From Glaciihabitans sp. (GTDB lineage: Bacteria; Actinomycetota; Actinomycetes; Actinomycetales; Microbacteriaceae), in contig JAODBD010000011.1 in assembly GCA_025463785.1 (NCBI GenBank), positions 124,001 to 188,000 of the forward strand: a stretch of DNA of 64,000 nucleotides, written 5' to 3'. Below are positions 26,365 to 34,946 of the stretch, one piece after another (position 1 is the stretch's first letter; every line of letters starts with the position of its first letter). The notes beneath the pieces are model-generated. The model saw only the letters and a program-made list of their open reading frames with translations. It searched no databases and was not told where the DNA came from. The position numbers and the translations under genes were made by a program.

Positions 26365-26411
26365 ACGAGGTGGGGCGCCGGGTTCGTGGGGAGGGGACGG
26401 CGGGTTAACGC

Positions 26412-26448
26412 AGGAATGCCCGTCGCACTGGGTGCGGCGGGCATTCCT
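26412..26448 (-). terminator. Probable rpsT terminator hairpin
   Basis: 11-bp perfect stem, AGGAATGCCCG (26412-26422) with CGGGCATTCCT (26438-26448), around a 15-nt loop, 15 bp after the rpsT stop on the minus strand. The sequence leaving the stem on that strand (TGCGTTAACC) is only weakly T-rich. Confidence 0.65.
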
Positions 26449-26463
26449 AAGAGAAGTGGGCGC

Positions 26464-26724
26464 TTAGAGGGCGCTGACCTGCTTGGCGATGGCCGACTTG
26501 CGGTTCGCCGCCTGATTGCGGTGGATGACGCCTTTGCTCACAGCCTTGTCGAGCTTCTTGCCCGCGAGAGCCAGTGCGGTAGCCGCTTGGTCCTTGTCGC
26601 CAGTGGCAACAGCCTTGTGGGTGGCGCGGATGGCAGTCTTGAGTTCACTCTTGACCGCCTTGTTGCGCTCCTGAGCTTTCTTGTTGGTGCCGATTCGCTT
26701 GATCTGCGACTTGATGTTTGCCAC
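26464..26724 (-). CDS. rpsT: 30S ribosomal protein S20
   Basis: 86 aa, lysine/arginine-rich helical protein: [20 protein letters not shown] at the N-terminus and [20 protein letters not shown] at the C-terminus are diagnostic. It binds 16S rRNA early in small-subunit assembly. The GTG at 26724 follows AAAAGG; the frame continues upstream to 26919 without homology and is rejected. Convergent with holA, the usual actinobacterial arrangement. Confidence 0.96.
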   Translation of the reverse strand: MANIKSQIKRIGTNKKAQERNKAVKSELKTAIRATHKAVATGDKDQAATALALAGKKLDKAVSKGVIHRNQAANRKSAIAKQVSAL

Positions 26725-26930
26725 GTAAATAACCTTTTCGCTTGGTACAAATAATGGGATGGGCGGCCGGGGATAAGAACCAGAGGAACTGAATCTCGGC
26801 CGCGAATCGCGCTCCAAATCCCGGTACGGGATATCGCGCGGAAGCCAACAGGAAACCTTACCAGCCCGCGCTCTGATCCGGCAATCGATGACTTGGTTGC
26901 AGTATCCGCACCTGTACATAAAGTATTCAG

Positions 26931-26955
26931 GCGTATAAGCATAGGTTTTATACGC
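26931..26955. promoter_or_regulatory. Palindrome upstream of XRE regulator gene
   Basis: GCGTATAA (26931-26938) and TTATACGC (26948-26955) are perfect inverted repeats separated by 9 bp, in locally AT-rich DNA 37 bp before the start codon. Spacing suits a helix-turn-helix dimer, so this is a likely autoregulatory operator; the TATAA part may also be the promoter -10 box. Confidence 0.65.
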
Positions 26956-26992
26956 TCTGGCCCAGAAGACTTGGGATCAGCAGTCTCAATGC

Positions 26993-27307
26993 ATGCCAGA
27001 AGCCAAATCCGACGCAGCAAGGATCTTCGGCGAACGCGTCAGAGAGAACCGGCTGAGGCTCGGCATCAGCCAGGAAACCCTGGCCCAGCTGTCCGATGTG
27101 CACTGGACGTTTGTCGGACAGGTCGAGCGCGGCACGCGCAACCTGAGCCTCCACAACATCATCAAGATTGCCAGCGGTCTCGACATTGATCCGGCGGTCC
27201 TCGTGGCGGGAATCGACGCATCCGCTGTCCCCAAAGAACAGCGGGTGCAGTCCCAGGCTGAGCTGATCCGCATCCAGCGTCAGGCCGGGTCAAAGCCAGT
27301 AGCGTAA
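26993..27307 (+). CDS. XRE family helix-turn-helix regulator
   Basis: 104 aa. The Cro/C1 domain spans about residues 12-70: FGERVRENRLRLGISQETLA, LSDVHWTFVGQVERGTRNLS and IIKIASGLDIDPAVLV. No second domain. The gene ends 4 bp before an aminotransferase gene, so both are probably co-transcribed from a promoter that contains a palindrome. This pairing suggests control of, or by, amino-acid metabolism; the ligand or partner is not visible. Confidence 0.92.
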   Translation: MPEAKSDAARIFGERVRENRLRLGISQETLAQLSDVHWTFVGQVERGTRNLSLHNIIKIASGLDIDPAVLVAGIDASAVPKEQRVQSQAELIRIQRQAGSKPVA

Positions 27308-27311
27308 GGGG

Positions 27312-28457
27312 ATGCCTCGCCTCGCGCCGCACGTTGCTTCTGTACCTGCCTCGGGCATCCGACGCATCTATCTGCTGGCATCGGATCTCGACGGTGTCAT
27401 TTCGCTTGGTGTTGGCGAGCCGGATGTTCCGATCGCGCCGCACATCGCCGATGCTGCGCGGAAGGCGTGGGATCGCGATGACACCAACTACACCGACAAC
27501 GGCGGCATCGCCCCGCTGCGTGCCGCGATTGTCGAGAAGCTCGCTCGCGACAACGGAATTCACGTCGCGGCGGACCAGGTCTGGGTGACGGTCGGCGCCA
27601 CGCAGGGGCTGCACCAGGCGATGAGTATCACGCTCGCCGCCGGCGACGAAGTGCTCGTGCCCGATCCTGGGTACACGACGTTCAGCATGGTGCCGAGGAT
27701 GCTGGATGCCGTCCCCGTGCCGTATCCGCTGAGCCCTGCACACGGCTTCATGCCGAGCATTGCGGAGCTCGAAGCTCTCGTGACGCCGCGAACCCGCGTG
27801 ATCGTGGTCAACTCGCCGTCCAATCCGCTCGGAACGGTCTTTCCGACCGAGTTGCTGCGCGAGCTGCTGGAGTTTGCGAAACGCCACGACCTCTGGGTAA
27901 TCAGCGATGAGGTCTACGAGTACTTCACCTGGGATGAGCCGCACGTCAGCATCGCGAGCCTCGACGAAGACGACCGCGTGTTCACGGCATTTTCGCTGTC
28001 GAAAACCTACGCCATGACGGGCATAAGGGTTGGTTATCTTGTCACGCCTGCCGGTTTGGCGCAGACCATGCGGTCTGTGCAGGAGGCGTCGATCAGCTGC
28101 GTGAACACGCCCGCCCAGTACGCGGCAATCGCCGCAATCAGTGGCAGCCAGCAGGCATTGGTGGATGCGCGCGTGCACTACCGCGACAACCTCGCGGCGG
28201 CGACGGCGCTGCTTGAGACCCGCGGCATCCCGTATCTGCGGCCTCGCGGCACGTTCTACCTCTGGGTCGACGTCAGCCACGTGAGCGGCGGGGATGTTGC
28301 GGCCTGGGCCGAACGGTTCCTGCTCGAGCAGCGGGTTGCAATTGCTCCAGGGAGCGCTTTTGGCCGGTCCGGCGAAGGATGGATCCGGGTGTGCGCCGCA
28401 GCAACTCGTGAGGACCTTCTCGACGGTCTGGGCAGAATCCTTGCGAGGCGTGGATGA
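27312..28457 (+). CDS. Class I/II pyridoxal-phosphate aminotransferase
   Basis: 381 aa, fold-type I aminotransferase of the AspC-like Ibeta/Igamma group. VISLGVGEPDVP at the N-terminus, TVGATQGLHQAM, VNSPSNPLGTVF and the PLP lysine in FSLSKTYAMTGIRVGYL (about residue 230) are diagnostic; WIRVCAAATREDL holds the substrate carboxylate arginine. Donor and acceptor cannot be read from sequence. It directly follows an XRE regulator gene, and lepA starts 42 bp downstream. Confidence 0.92.
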   Translation: MPRLAPHVASVPASGIRRIYLLASDLDGVISLGVGEPDVPIAPHIADAARKAWDRDDTNYTDNGGIAPLRAAIVEKLARDNGIHVAADQVWVTVGATQGLHQAMSITLAAGDEVLVPDPGYTTFSMVPRMLDAVPVPYPLSPAHGFMPSIAELEALVTPRTRVIVVNSPSNPLGTVFPTELLRELLEFAKRHDLWVISDEVYEYFTWDEPHVSIASLDEDDRVFTAFSLSKTYAMTGIRVGYLVTPAGLAQTMRSVQEASISCVNTPAQYAAIAAISGSQQALVDARVHYRDNLAAATALLETRGIPYLRPRGTFYLWVDVSHVSGGDVAAWAERFLLEQRVAIAPGSAFGRSGEGWIRVCAAATREDLLDGLGRILARRG

Positions 28458-28499
28458 CCGGTCGCCGCAGGCCCGGCAAGTCATGGGACAATTGCACAA

Positions 28500-30347
28500 A
28501 TGTCACCACGAGCACTCCGAGGCCTTGAGCCCGCGGCGACCGACCCCGCGTTCATCCGCAACTTTTGCATCATTGCGCACATCGATCACGGCAAGTCGAC
28601 TCTCGCCGACCGCATGCTGTCCATCACGGGCGTCGTCGACGACCGAGCAATGCGTGCGCAGTACCTCGATCGCATGGACATCGAGCGTGAACGCGGCATC
28701 ACGATCAAGAGCCAGGCCGTCCGGATGCCGTGGTCGCTTGGAGCGAACACCTTCGCTCTGAACATGATCGACACTCCTGGCCACGTCGACTTCACGTATG
28801 AAGTGTCCCGGTCGCTGGCGGCCTGCGAGGGCGCGGTCCTGCTCGTGGATGCTGCCCAGGGCATCGAGGCCCAGACGCTTGCGAACCTGTACCTCGCGCT
28901 CGAGAACGATCTCACGATCATTCCGGTGCTCAACAAGATCGACCTGCCCGCGGCCGAACCGGAGAAATACGCGAAGGAGCTGGCGAGTCTCATCGGCGGC
29001 TCACCGTCCGATGTACTTCGTGTGAGCGGCAAGACGGGCGCCGGAGTTTCTGACCTCCTCGACCGGGTGACCGAGCTCATCCCGGCGCCAGTGGGCGACC
29101 CGAAGGCCGCCGCTCGCGCCATGATCTTCGACTCGGTTTACGACAGCTACCGCGGCGTCGTGACCTATGTTCGCATGATCGACGGCAAGCTGAATGCGCG
29201 CGAGAAGATCCAGATGATGTCGACGCGGGCTGTGCACGACATCCTCGAAATTGGCGTCTCGTCTCCTGAGCCTTCGGTCACGAAAGGCCTCGGCGTCGGT
29301 GAGGTCGGATACCTGATCACCGGCGTGAAGGATGTTCGCCAGAGCAAGGTCGGCGACACCGTCACGACTGCCGCGAAACCCGCCACGAAGGCTCTCCCCG
29401 GTTACACCGAGCCGAAGCCGATGGTGTTCTCGGGCCTTTACCCGATCGATGGCAGCGACTATCCGCTCCTGCGCGAGGCCCTCGACAAGCTGAAGCTCTC
29501 GGATGCCGCCCTCGTGTACGAGCCGGAGACATCCGTTGCCCTCGGGTTTGGTTTTCGCTGCGGGTTCCTCGGGCTGCTGCACCTCGAGATCGTGACCGAG
29601 CGACTCGATCGCGAGTTCGGACTGGACCTGATTACGACCGCGCCCTCGGTGCCATACGAGGTGACGACCGAAGACAAGAAGATCGTCACGGTAACCAATC
29701 CGTCGGAGTTTCCTGTCGGCAAGATCGCCTCGGTAGCCGAGCCAATGGTCAAGTCTGCGATTCTCGCGCCCAAGGACTACGTCGGCGTCATCATGGAACT
29801 CTGTCAGTCCCGGCGGGGCACGCTTCTCGGCATGGAGTTCCTCGGCGAGGACCGCGTAGAGATCCGCTACCGCATGCCGCTCGGCGAGATCGTGTTCGAC
29901 TTCTTCGACAACCTGAAGAGTCGAACGGCCGGCTACGCATCCCTCGACTATGAGCCGGACGGTGAGGCGGATGCCGACCTCGTCAAGGTAGACATCCTCC
30001 TGCAGGGCGAACAGGTCGACGCTTTCTCGGCCATCGTGCACCGCGAAAAGGCGTACGCGTACGGCGTTCTGATGACCGGTCGGCTGCGGAAGCTCATCCC
30101 ACGCCAGCAGTTTGAGGTGCCGATCCAGGCCGCGATCGGTGCACGCATCATCGCGCGCGAGTCGATCAGCGCCATGCGCAAGGATGTTCTCGCCAAGTGT
30201 TACGGCGGTGACATCACGCGCAAGCGCAAGCTCCTCGAGAAGCAGAAAGAGGGCAAGAAGCGCATGAAGATGGTTGGCCGTGTCGAGGTGCCGCAGGAGG
30301 CATTCATCGCGGCGCTGTCGGGCGACACGGAGGCGAAGAAGAAGTAG
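28500..30347 (+). CDS. lepA: Elongation factor 4 (LepA)
   Basis: 615 aa translational GTPase. G1 is [16 protein letters not shown], switch I is [16 protein letters not shown]3 is [12 protein letters not shown] and G4 is LNKIDLP. The LepA-specific C-terminal domain ends with [20 protein letters not shown]. The protein binds ribosomes and has been linked to back-translocation and 30S assembly. Normal length, with an ATG start in the sequence caaATGtcacc, and no strong Shine-Dalgarno, so leaderless or weak initiation is possible. Confidence 0.97.
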   Translation: MSPRALRGLEPAATDPAFIRNFCIIAHIDHGKSTLADRMLSITGVVDDRAMRAQYLDRMDIERERGITIKSQAVRMPWSLGANTFALNMIDTPGHVDFTYEVSRSLAACEGAVLLVDAAQGIEAQTLANLYLALENDLTIIPVLNKIDLPAAEPEKYAKELASLIGGSPSDVLRVSGKTGAGVSDLLDRVTELIPAPVGDPKAAARAMIFDSVYDSYRGVVTYVRMIDGKLNAREKIQMMSTRAVHDILEIGVSSPEPSVTKGLGVGEVGYLITGVKDVRQSKVGDTVTTAAKPATKALPGYTEPKPMVFSGLYPIDGSDYPLLREALDKLKLSDAALVYEPETSVALGFGFRCGFLGLLHLEIVTERLDREFGLDLITTAPSVPYEVTTEDKKIVTVTNPSEFPVGKIASVAEPMVKSAILAPKDYVGVIMELCQSRRGTLLGMEFLGEDRVEIRYRMPLGEIVFDFFDNLKSRTAGYASLDYEPDGEADADLVKVDILLQGEQVDAFSAIVHREKAYAYGVLMTGRLRKLIPRQQFEVPIQAAIGARIIARESISAMRKDVLAKCYGGDITRKRKLLEKQKEGKKRMKMVGRVEVPQEAFIAALSGDTEAKKK

Positions 30348-30360
30348 CGGTCTAGGGCGG

Positions 30361-30708
30361 TTAGCCTGCGAGGATCTTTGCGCGTGCGGCCGCGAGTTCG
30401 GCGTCGGAGATCAGCTTGCGCGCGTGCAGGTCGTCCAGCTTCTGCAGCCGTGTCTCGATCGACTCGATGGCAGCGGTCGTATCCGCAGCGGCACTCTCAC
30501 CGGGACCGGCAGGCGCCAGCATCGCGCTGTCGAGCAGCTTGAGTTCGAGGTCGGTCTGGAGGGTTACGGGATTTCGACCGGCCTGAACCACGCGATTCGC
30601 TCGAATGATGGCAATAGTGATCGAAGCGACGATGCCGACGACAATGATCGTTGCGACGACCGCGAATAGTGTGTTGAACCCGCTTTGGTCGATGGTCTGG
30701 TCTGGCAT
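30361..30708 (-). CDS. Small membrane protein with SHOCT domain
   Basis: 115 aa. One membrane helix near the N-terminus (TLFAVVATIIVVGIVASITI), a linker, and a C-terminal SHOCT motif (IETRLQKLDDLHARKLISDA), a short helical pair common at the ends of bacterial membrane proteins and thought to mediate oligomerisation. Function is unknown. The ATG at 30708 follows GAAAGG; the frame runs on upstream to 31632 antisense to the next genes and that part is rejected. Lies convergent to lepA with a 13-bp gap. Confidence 0.82.
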   Translation of the reverse strand: MPDQTIDQSGFNTLFAVVATIIVVGIVASITIAIIRANRVVQAGRNPVTLQTDLELKLLDSAMLAPAGPGESAAADTTAAIESIETRLQKLDDLHARKLISDAELAAARAKILAG

Positions 30709-30819
30709 AGTGACCTTTCGTCGAGATGGCTGGGACCATTCAAGTTGCATTTCCACCCGTTGTCGCTCTAGCCGCGCCGTCGGTCGTCGGCCACCCTGCG
30801 ACAATGGAGGCATGAACCC

Positions 30820-31521
30820 GTGCGCTGCGTCGAGCCCTGGGGCACTCGCATGACGAAGCTGCCCCTGTGGGAGCGCGCGGTCACCTACGCTGCCGTCGGA
30901 GCAACCCAGGCGCCCGATCTGCTGCAGTATCCGCCTGGTGGTTTCCGCCCAACCGAGCGTCGAGTCAGGGTCGGCCATGGCGACGCCCGCTGGCAGTACG
31001 CGTGGTCGCAACTGTTCACCTGGGGTATGCAGCGCCTGTCCGGGATGCGCGTCGAAGTCAGCGACACCCCGGGTGAAGTCACCGCTCTCACCTACACGCC
31101 CGTCGGCTTCGACAGGGAGGGTAACCCCGTCGCGCCCGCAACCATCGACTCCTCGGGGGACGCCCTCTACGGCGCCGACGGCACGGCCTACCTGCGTCCA
31201 GGCGATACGGCGAATCTCGTCATCCCGTTTGGTCCGTTGCATATCGGATCGCCGGTGCGGGTCGTGTACGTGGTCGACATCCCCGATCGCAAGGGTTTCG
31301 CCTACGGAACTCTGCCAGGGCATCCCGAAAGCGGCGAAGAGTCGTGGATGCTCGAGAGATCGGATGACGGCTCTGTCTGGTTGACAATTCGCGCGTTCTC
31401 GAGGCCGTCGGCGGCGCTCTGGTGGGCGGTGTACCCGGTACTGCGCATCGTCCAGGCGATCTACACGCGGCGGTACGAACGCGCGCTCGCCGGCCCGCTT
31501 CCCAGCCAGGACCAGGCGTAA
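30820..31521 (+). CDS. DUF1990 family protein
   Basis: About 233 aa. The pattern VTYAAVGATQAPDLLQYPPG at the N-terminus, RVRVGHGDARWQYA and the closing FGPLHIGSPVRVVYVVD with GTLPGHPESGEESW fits DUF1990, a family with a hydrolase-like or START-like fold of unknown function; plant homologues are membrane-associated. The GTG at 30820 has GGAGG 9 nt upstream; an ATG at 30850 is an alternative. Six bp before hemW, so likely in one operon with it. Confidence 0.85.
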   Translation: MRCVEPWGTRMTKLPLWERAVTYAAVGATQAPDLLQYPPGGFRPTERRVRVGHGDARWQYAWSQLFTWGMQRLSGMRVEVSDTPGEVTALTYTPVGFDREGNPVAPATIDSSGDALYGADGTAYLRPGDTANLVIPFGPLHIGSPVRVVYVVDIPDRKGFAYGTLPGHPESGEESWMLERSDDGSVWLTIRAFSRPSAALWWAVYPVLRIVQAIYTRRYERALAGPLPSQDQA

Positions 31522-31527
31522 GCGCGG

Positions 31528-32784
31528 ATGCCTAGCGCACTGCCGATCGCCGATCCGGCGCCGCTCGACGGACTGCTGCCAGCATCCGTCGTGGAGGGTG
31601 CCGCAGAGCGCAACCTCGGCGTATATATCCACGTGCCGTTTTGTCGTGTGCGCTGCGGTTATTGCGATTTCAACACATACACATCGGACGAGCTGCGCGG
31701 CGCGAGGCGCGACGACTACTCACACCAGGCCATCGCCGAGTTGCACCAGGCCGAGCAGGTCCTTGCCGCGGCGGGGCTTCCCCCGAGATTGGTCTCGACC
31801 GTCTTCTTCGGCGGCGGCACTCCGACACTGTTGCCGGCATCCGATCTGATCAGCATGTTGGCGGCCGTCAGGAACGGCTGGGGCCTTGAGCCGGCCGCCG
31901 AGGTCACGACCGAAGCGAACCCGGACTCGGTTGACCGCGAGTACCTGCTCGCGCTCAAAGCAGCTGGATTCACGCGAGTGTCATTCGGGATGCAGTCGGC
32001 TGTCCCGCACGTTCTCGCGACTCTCGAGCGCACGCACGATCCCGAGCGCGTCCCTCTGGTCGTCGAGTGGGCGCGCGAGGCCGGGCTCGATGTGAGTCTC
32101 GATCTCATTTACGGGACGCCCGGTGAAAGCATCGAGGACTGGCGGGCATCCCTGGACCAGGCGATCGCCCAACGTCCGGATCACGTCTCGGCCTATGCGC
32201 TCATCGTAGAAGACGGCACAAAGCTCGCCAGGCAGATTCGCCGCGGCGAGATTGCGGAGCCCGACGACGACCTCGCCGCAGATATGTACGAGCTGGCGGA
32301 TGCCGTGCTCACCGACGCGGGATACAGCTGGTACGAGGTGAGCAACTGGCACGCTGGAGGAGGTCCAGCTAACAACTTGCTCGACGGCGCGGAGCATCGA
32401 TCTCGCCACAACCTCGCCTATTGGCAGGGTCACGACTGGTGGGGTGTCGGGCCCGGTGCCCACAGTCACGTCGGAGGAGTGCGCTGGTGGAACGTCAAGC
32501 ATCCCGCAGCTTATGCTGACCGCATTGCGGCAGGGCACTCACCTGCGGCCGGGCGTGAAACCCTCGACGACGAGACGCGACGGGTCGAGCGCGTGCTGCT
32601 GGCGATACGAATTCGCGAGGGACTTGTGACGAGCGAACTCAGCCCGGCCGGGCGCACGGCTGTCGCAGGGCTGATCGCCGACGAGCTCGTGGATGCCCGA
32701 GCGGCAATTCAGGGCCGAATCCGGTTGACCCTGCGCGGTCGGCTTCTCGCCGACGCGGTTGTTCGGCGACTGCTGGTTGATTGA
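31528..32784 (+). CDS. hemW: Radical SAM heme chaperone HemW
   Basis: 418 aa. The radical SAM cluster motif CRVRCGYCDFNTY (cysteines near residues 38, 42 and 45) has the CxxxCxxC spacing plus the F/Y typical of HemN-like proteins. FFGGGTPTLLPASDL, ITTEANPDSVD-type TTEANPDSVD and SFGMQSAVPHVLATLERTH follow. The lack of the extra N-terminal residues of true HemN, and position downstream of lepA, favour the heme chaperone HemW over coproporphyrinogen dehydrogenase. Confidence 0.93.
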   Translation: MPSALPIADPAPLDGLLPASVVEGAAERNLGVYIHVPFCRVRCGYCDFNTYTSDELRGARRDDYSHQAIAELHQAEQVLAAAGLPPRLVSTVFFGGGTPTLLPASDLISMLAAVRNGWGLEPAAEVTTEANPDSVDREYLLALKAAGFTRVSFGMQSAVPHVLATLERTHDPERVPLVVEWAREAGLDVSLDLIYGTPGESIEDWRASLDQAIAQRPDHVSAYALIVEDGTKLARQIRRGEIAEPDDDLAADMYELADAVLTDAGYSWYEVSNWHAGGGPANNLLDGAEHRSRHNLAYWQGHDWWGVGPGAHSHVGGVRWWNVKHPAAYADRIAAGHSPAAGRETLDDETRRVERVLLAIRIREGLVTSELSPAGRTAVAGLIADELVDARAAIQGRIRLTLRGRLLADAVVRRLLVD

Positions 32785-32807
32785 CCTGCCGTCGACCAAC
32801 TAACTAA

Positions 32808-33176
32808 CTACTTGATGAACTCGTAGCTCAGTGGGTACCTGAACAGCTGGCCGTTGTTCGCAGCAACCGCAGCCAGGATGCTGAAGATCAGAATGACGAC
32901 CGCGATCGCCGCGATGATTAGGAATCCGACCAGGATGATCGTGAGTAGGAAGCCAATCAGCACCGCGATCGCCATGGTGATATGAAAATTCAACGCCTGC
33001 CTGGCGTGCTCACGGATGAAAGCGCCCCGATCCTTCGCGACGAGGTAGCCGATTAGTGAGGGCCAAATCCAGAAGAAGACTCCTCCAACGTGGATGAGTG
33101 TGGCCCACAGCCGCTGGTCTGAATCACTCAGCGGCGGAGCTGGCTGGTACTGGTACGGCGGCGGCATCTGAGACAT
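32808..33176 (-). CDS. DUF4870 membrane protein
   Basis: 122 aa. A proline- and tyrosine-rich N-terminus (PPPYQYQPAPP) precedes LSDSDQRLWATLIHVGGVFF and the conserved IREHARQALNFHITM motif between two hydrophobic regions, the signature of the DUF4870/Tic20-like family. Three membrane helices are likely. Function unknown. It is a paralogue of the next gene on the same strand, from which a strong hairpin terminator separates it. Confidence 0.9.
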   Translation of the reverse strand: MSQMPPPYQYQPAPPLSDSDQRLWATLIHVGGVFFWIWPSLIGYLVAKDRGAFIREHARQALNFHITMAIAVLIGFLLTIILVGFLIIAAIAVVILIFSILAAVAANNGQLFRYPLSYEFIK

Positions 33177-33190
33177 ACTTCCGATTAAAG

Positions 33191-33220
33191 CAGGAAGGCC
33201 GGGCGAACCCGGCCTTCCTG
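33191..33220 (-). terminator. Hairpin terminator with UUCG loop between DUF4870 genes
   Basis: A 13-bp perfect stem, CAGGAAGGCCGGG (33191-33203) with CCCGGCCTTCCTG (33208-33220), around a 4-nt loop that reads TTCG on the minus strand. It lies 11 bp after the stop of the upstream DUF4870 gene and is followed on that strand by CTTTAATC. Confidence 0.82.
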
Positions 33221-33231
33221 AGGAAACAGCT

Positions 33232-33633
33232 CTACTTGATGAAGCGGAAAGAGAAGGGGTAGCGGTAGGAACCGCCCCCGTTAACCTTTACGCCGCCAAG
33301 GATGCTGAGAAGGGCGTTGGCCGCCCAGATCAGGAACCCGATCAGCGTGACGAGGAACGCAAGGCCGGCCAGGATCAGCGGGATCGTGATGACTGCGGCA
33401 ATGATGACCCAGACGATCCAGATGATGAGGAATGTGATCTGCCAGTTCAGCGCTTCTTTGGCTTCAACGCGAACCTTTGCGCCGCGGTCCTTGAGGACCA
33501 GGTAGATGATGAGCGATGGCAGGATCCACAGCACGCCACCGAAGTGGGCGAGAGATGCCCACAGTTTGTCGTCCGAAGCCGAAAGTGGTGCGGCTGGCTG
33601 CGGTGCTGCCGGTGCGGGGGTGGGATCAGTCAT
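33232..33633 (-). CDS. DUF4870 membrane protein
   Basis: 133 aa, paralogue of the neighbouring DUF4870 protein. An alanine/proline-rich N-terminus is followed by LSASDDKLWASLAHFGGVLW, VRVEAKEALNWQITFLII and two to three membrane helices; both proteins end in a similar Y(P)-S/F-FIK tail. The ATG at 33633 follows GAAAGG; the frame extends upstream to 33786 without support. Function unknown. Confidence 0.88.
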   Translation of the reverse strand: MTDPTPAPAAPQPAAPLSASDDKLWASLAHFGGVLWILPSLIIYLVLKDRGAKVRVEAKEALNWQITFLIIWIVWVIIAAVITIPLILAGLAFLVTLIGFLIWAANALLSILGGVKVNGGGSYRYPFSFRFIK

Positions 33634-33803
33634 GATGTGTTGCCTTTCAGTGATCGGGGAGGAGTTCCCCGGTAGTTGTAATGAAGAAAACACGGCCTTG
33701 GCCTCGCGATGTCCCCCGGAAGGGGTCCGTGCAAGCACAGACACAAGGTAGCGCCTGAGCCACCGTGCGTGCAACGGGAAACGCATGCTATTTCAAGATA
33801 GAA

Positions 33804-33830
33804 TTGGCAGTCACGAGAGGCGAGTGCTAA
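33804..33830 (+). promoter_or_regulatory. CIRCE operator upstream of hrcA
   Basis: Inverted repeat TTGGCAGTC-N9-GAGTGCTAA. The right arm is identical to the CIRCE consensus GAGTGCTAA, the left arm matches TTAGCACTC at 7 of 9 positions, and the spacer has the canonical 9 bp. It lies just before the GGGAGG ribosome-binding site of hrcA, where HrcA would repress hrcA-dnaJ until heat stress. Confidence 0.92.
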
Positions 33831-33847
33831 AGCAGGGAGGCTGCAAT

Positions 33848-34876
33848 ATGGTTTCGCAACGCAGTCTCGATGTGCTGAGGGTCATCGTTCAGGACTACGT
33901 CGCATCGCGCGAGCCCGTAGGGTCGAAGTCCATCGTCGAGCGGCACTCGTTCGGGGTGTCCGCGGCGACCATTCGCAACGACATGGCGCTTCTCGAAGAG
34001 GAAGAACTTATTGCGGCCCCGCATACGTCGTCGGGTCGAATCCCGACCGACAAGGGCTACCGCGTCTTCGTCAACCAACTTGCCGATCTTCGCCCGTTGA
34101 CGCCCGCCCAGCGTCAGGCGATCGAAGCATTTTTGGGGGCATCCGTCGATCTGGATGACGTGCTGGCACGCACGGTTCGACTGCTGTCTCAACTGACGCA
34201 CCAGGTTGCGCTCGTGCAATATCCGTCTCTTTTGACCTCTCGCGTTCGCCACATCGAGTTGGTTCCGCTCAGCGCCACGCGCGTTATGAGCGTGTTCATC
34301 ACCGACTCCGGGCGCGTCGAACAACGGATGCTGGATGTCGCGTCCCCCCTCGACGAGGCGTTCCTCGCCGAACTTCGCGCACGCCTGAACGCCGCCCTTG
34401 GCGGCCTCGGTCTCGCGGAAGCGACCGAGCGGCTCATTACATTCGCCGAGCAGTTCCCAGGGCAACGGCAGCGCCTCGTTGAGCAGGTGACATCCAGCCT
34501 CGTTGAGCAGATCGGCGCGAATCGGCAGGACCGCCTCCTGATGGCGGGAACCGCCAACCTGGTTCGCACGGAAGAAGACTTCTCAGGCAGCATCTTCCCC
34601 GTTCTTGAGGCGATCGAAGAGCAGGTGACGCTGCTCCGCCTGTTTGGAGAGATGTCCGCCGACCAGAACGGCGTATCCGTGAGCATCGGCCGCGAGAATG
34701 CGGAATTTGGTCTGGGGGAGACCTCGGTGCTGACCAGCGGCTATGCGGCATCCGGGGGAGCGTTGGCGCGCCTTGGCGTGCTTGGACCTCTTCGCATGGA
34801 TTATTCGAACAATATGGCGGCAGTACGGGCAGTCGCTCGCTACCTGACCCGCTTGCTCGGTGAGGACCCGAGCTGA
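33848..34876 (+). CDS. hrcA: Heat-inducible transcription repressor HrcA
   Basis: 342 aa. The N-terminal winged helix reads SQRSLDVLRVIVQDYVASRE, EPVGSKSIVERHSFGVSAAT and ATIRNDMALLEEEELI, with HTSSGRIPTDKGYRVFVN following, all diagnostic. The central GAF-like domain and the C-terminal RMDYSNNMAAVRAVARYLT end are intact. It represses class I heat-shock genes through CIRCE and is kept active by GroE. The ATG at 33848 follows AGGGAGG; the frame from 33785 would run through CIRCE and is rejected. Confidence 0.95.
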   Translation: MVSQRSLDVLRVIVQDYVASREPVGSKSIVERHSFGVSAATIRNDMALLEEEELIAAPHTSSGRIPTDKGYRVFVNQLADLRPLTPAQRQAIEAFLGASVDLDDVLARTVRLLSQLTHQVALVQYPSLLTSRVRHIELVPLSATRVMSVFITDSGRVEQRMLDVASPLDEAFLAELRARLNAALGGLGLAEATERLITFAEQFPGQRQRLVEQVTSSLVEQIGANRQDRLLMAGTANLVRTEEDFSGSIFPVLEAIEEQVTLLRLFGEMSADQNGVSVSIGRENAEFGLGETSVLTSGYAASGGALARLGVLGPLRMDYSNNMAAVRAVARYLTRLLGEDPS

Positions 34877-34946
34877 ACCTTCAACTCTTCACCAGGATCA
34901 ACACACTGCACTACTGAGCACCAAACAACTAAGCACTGAGGAATAC

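Noticed and set aside
30709-31632. Upstream extension of the SHOCT protein frame to 423 codons
   Set aside because: The extension is antisense to DUF1990 and hemW; the ATG at 30708 has a good ribosome-binding site.
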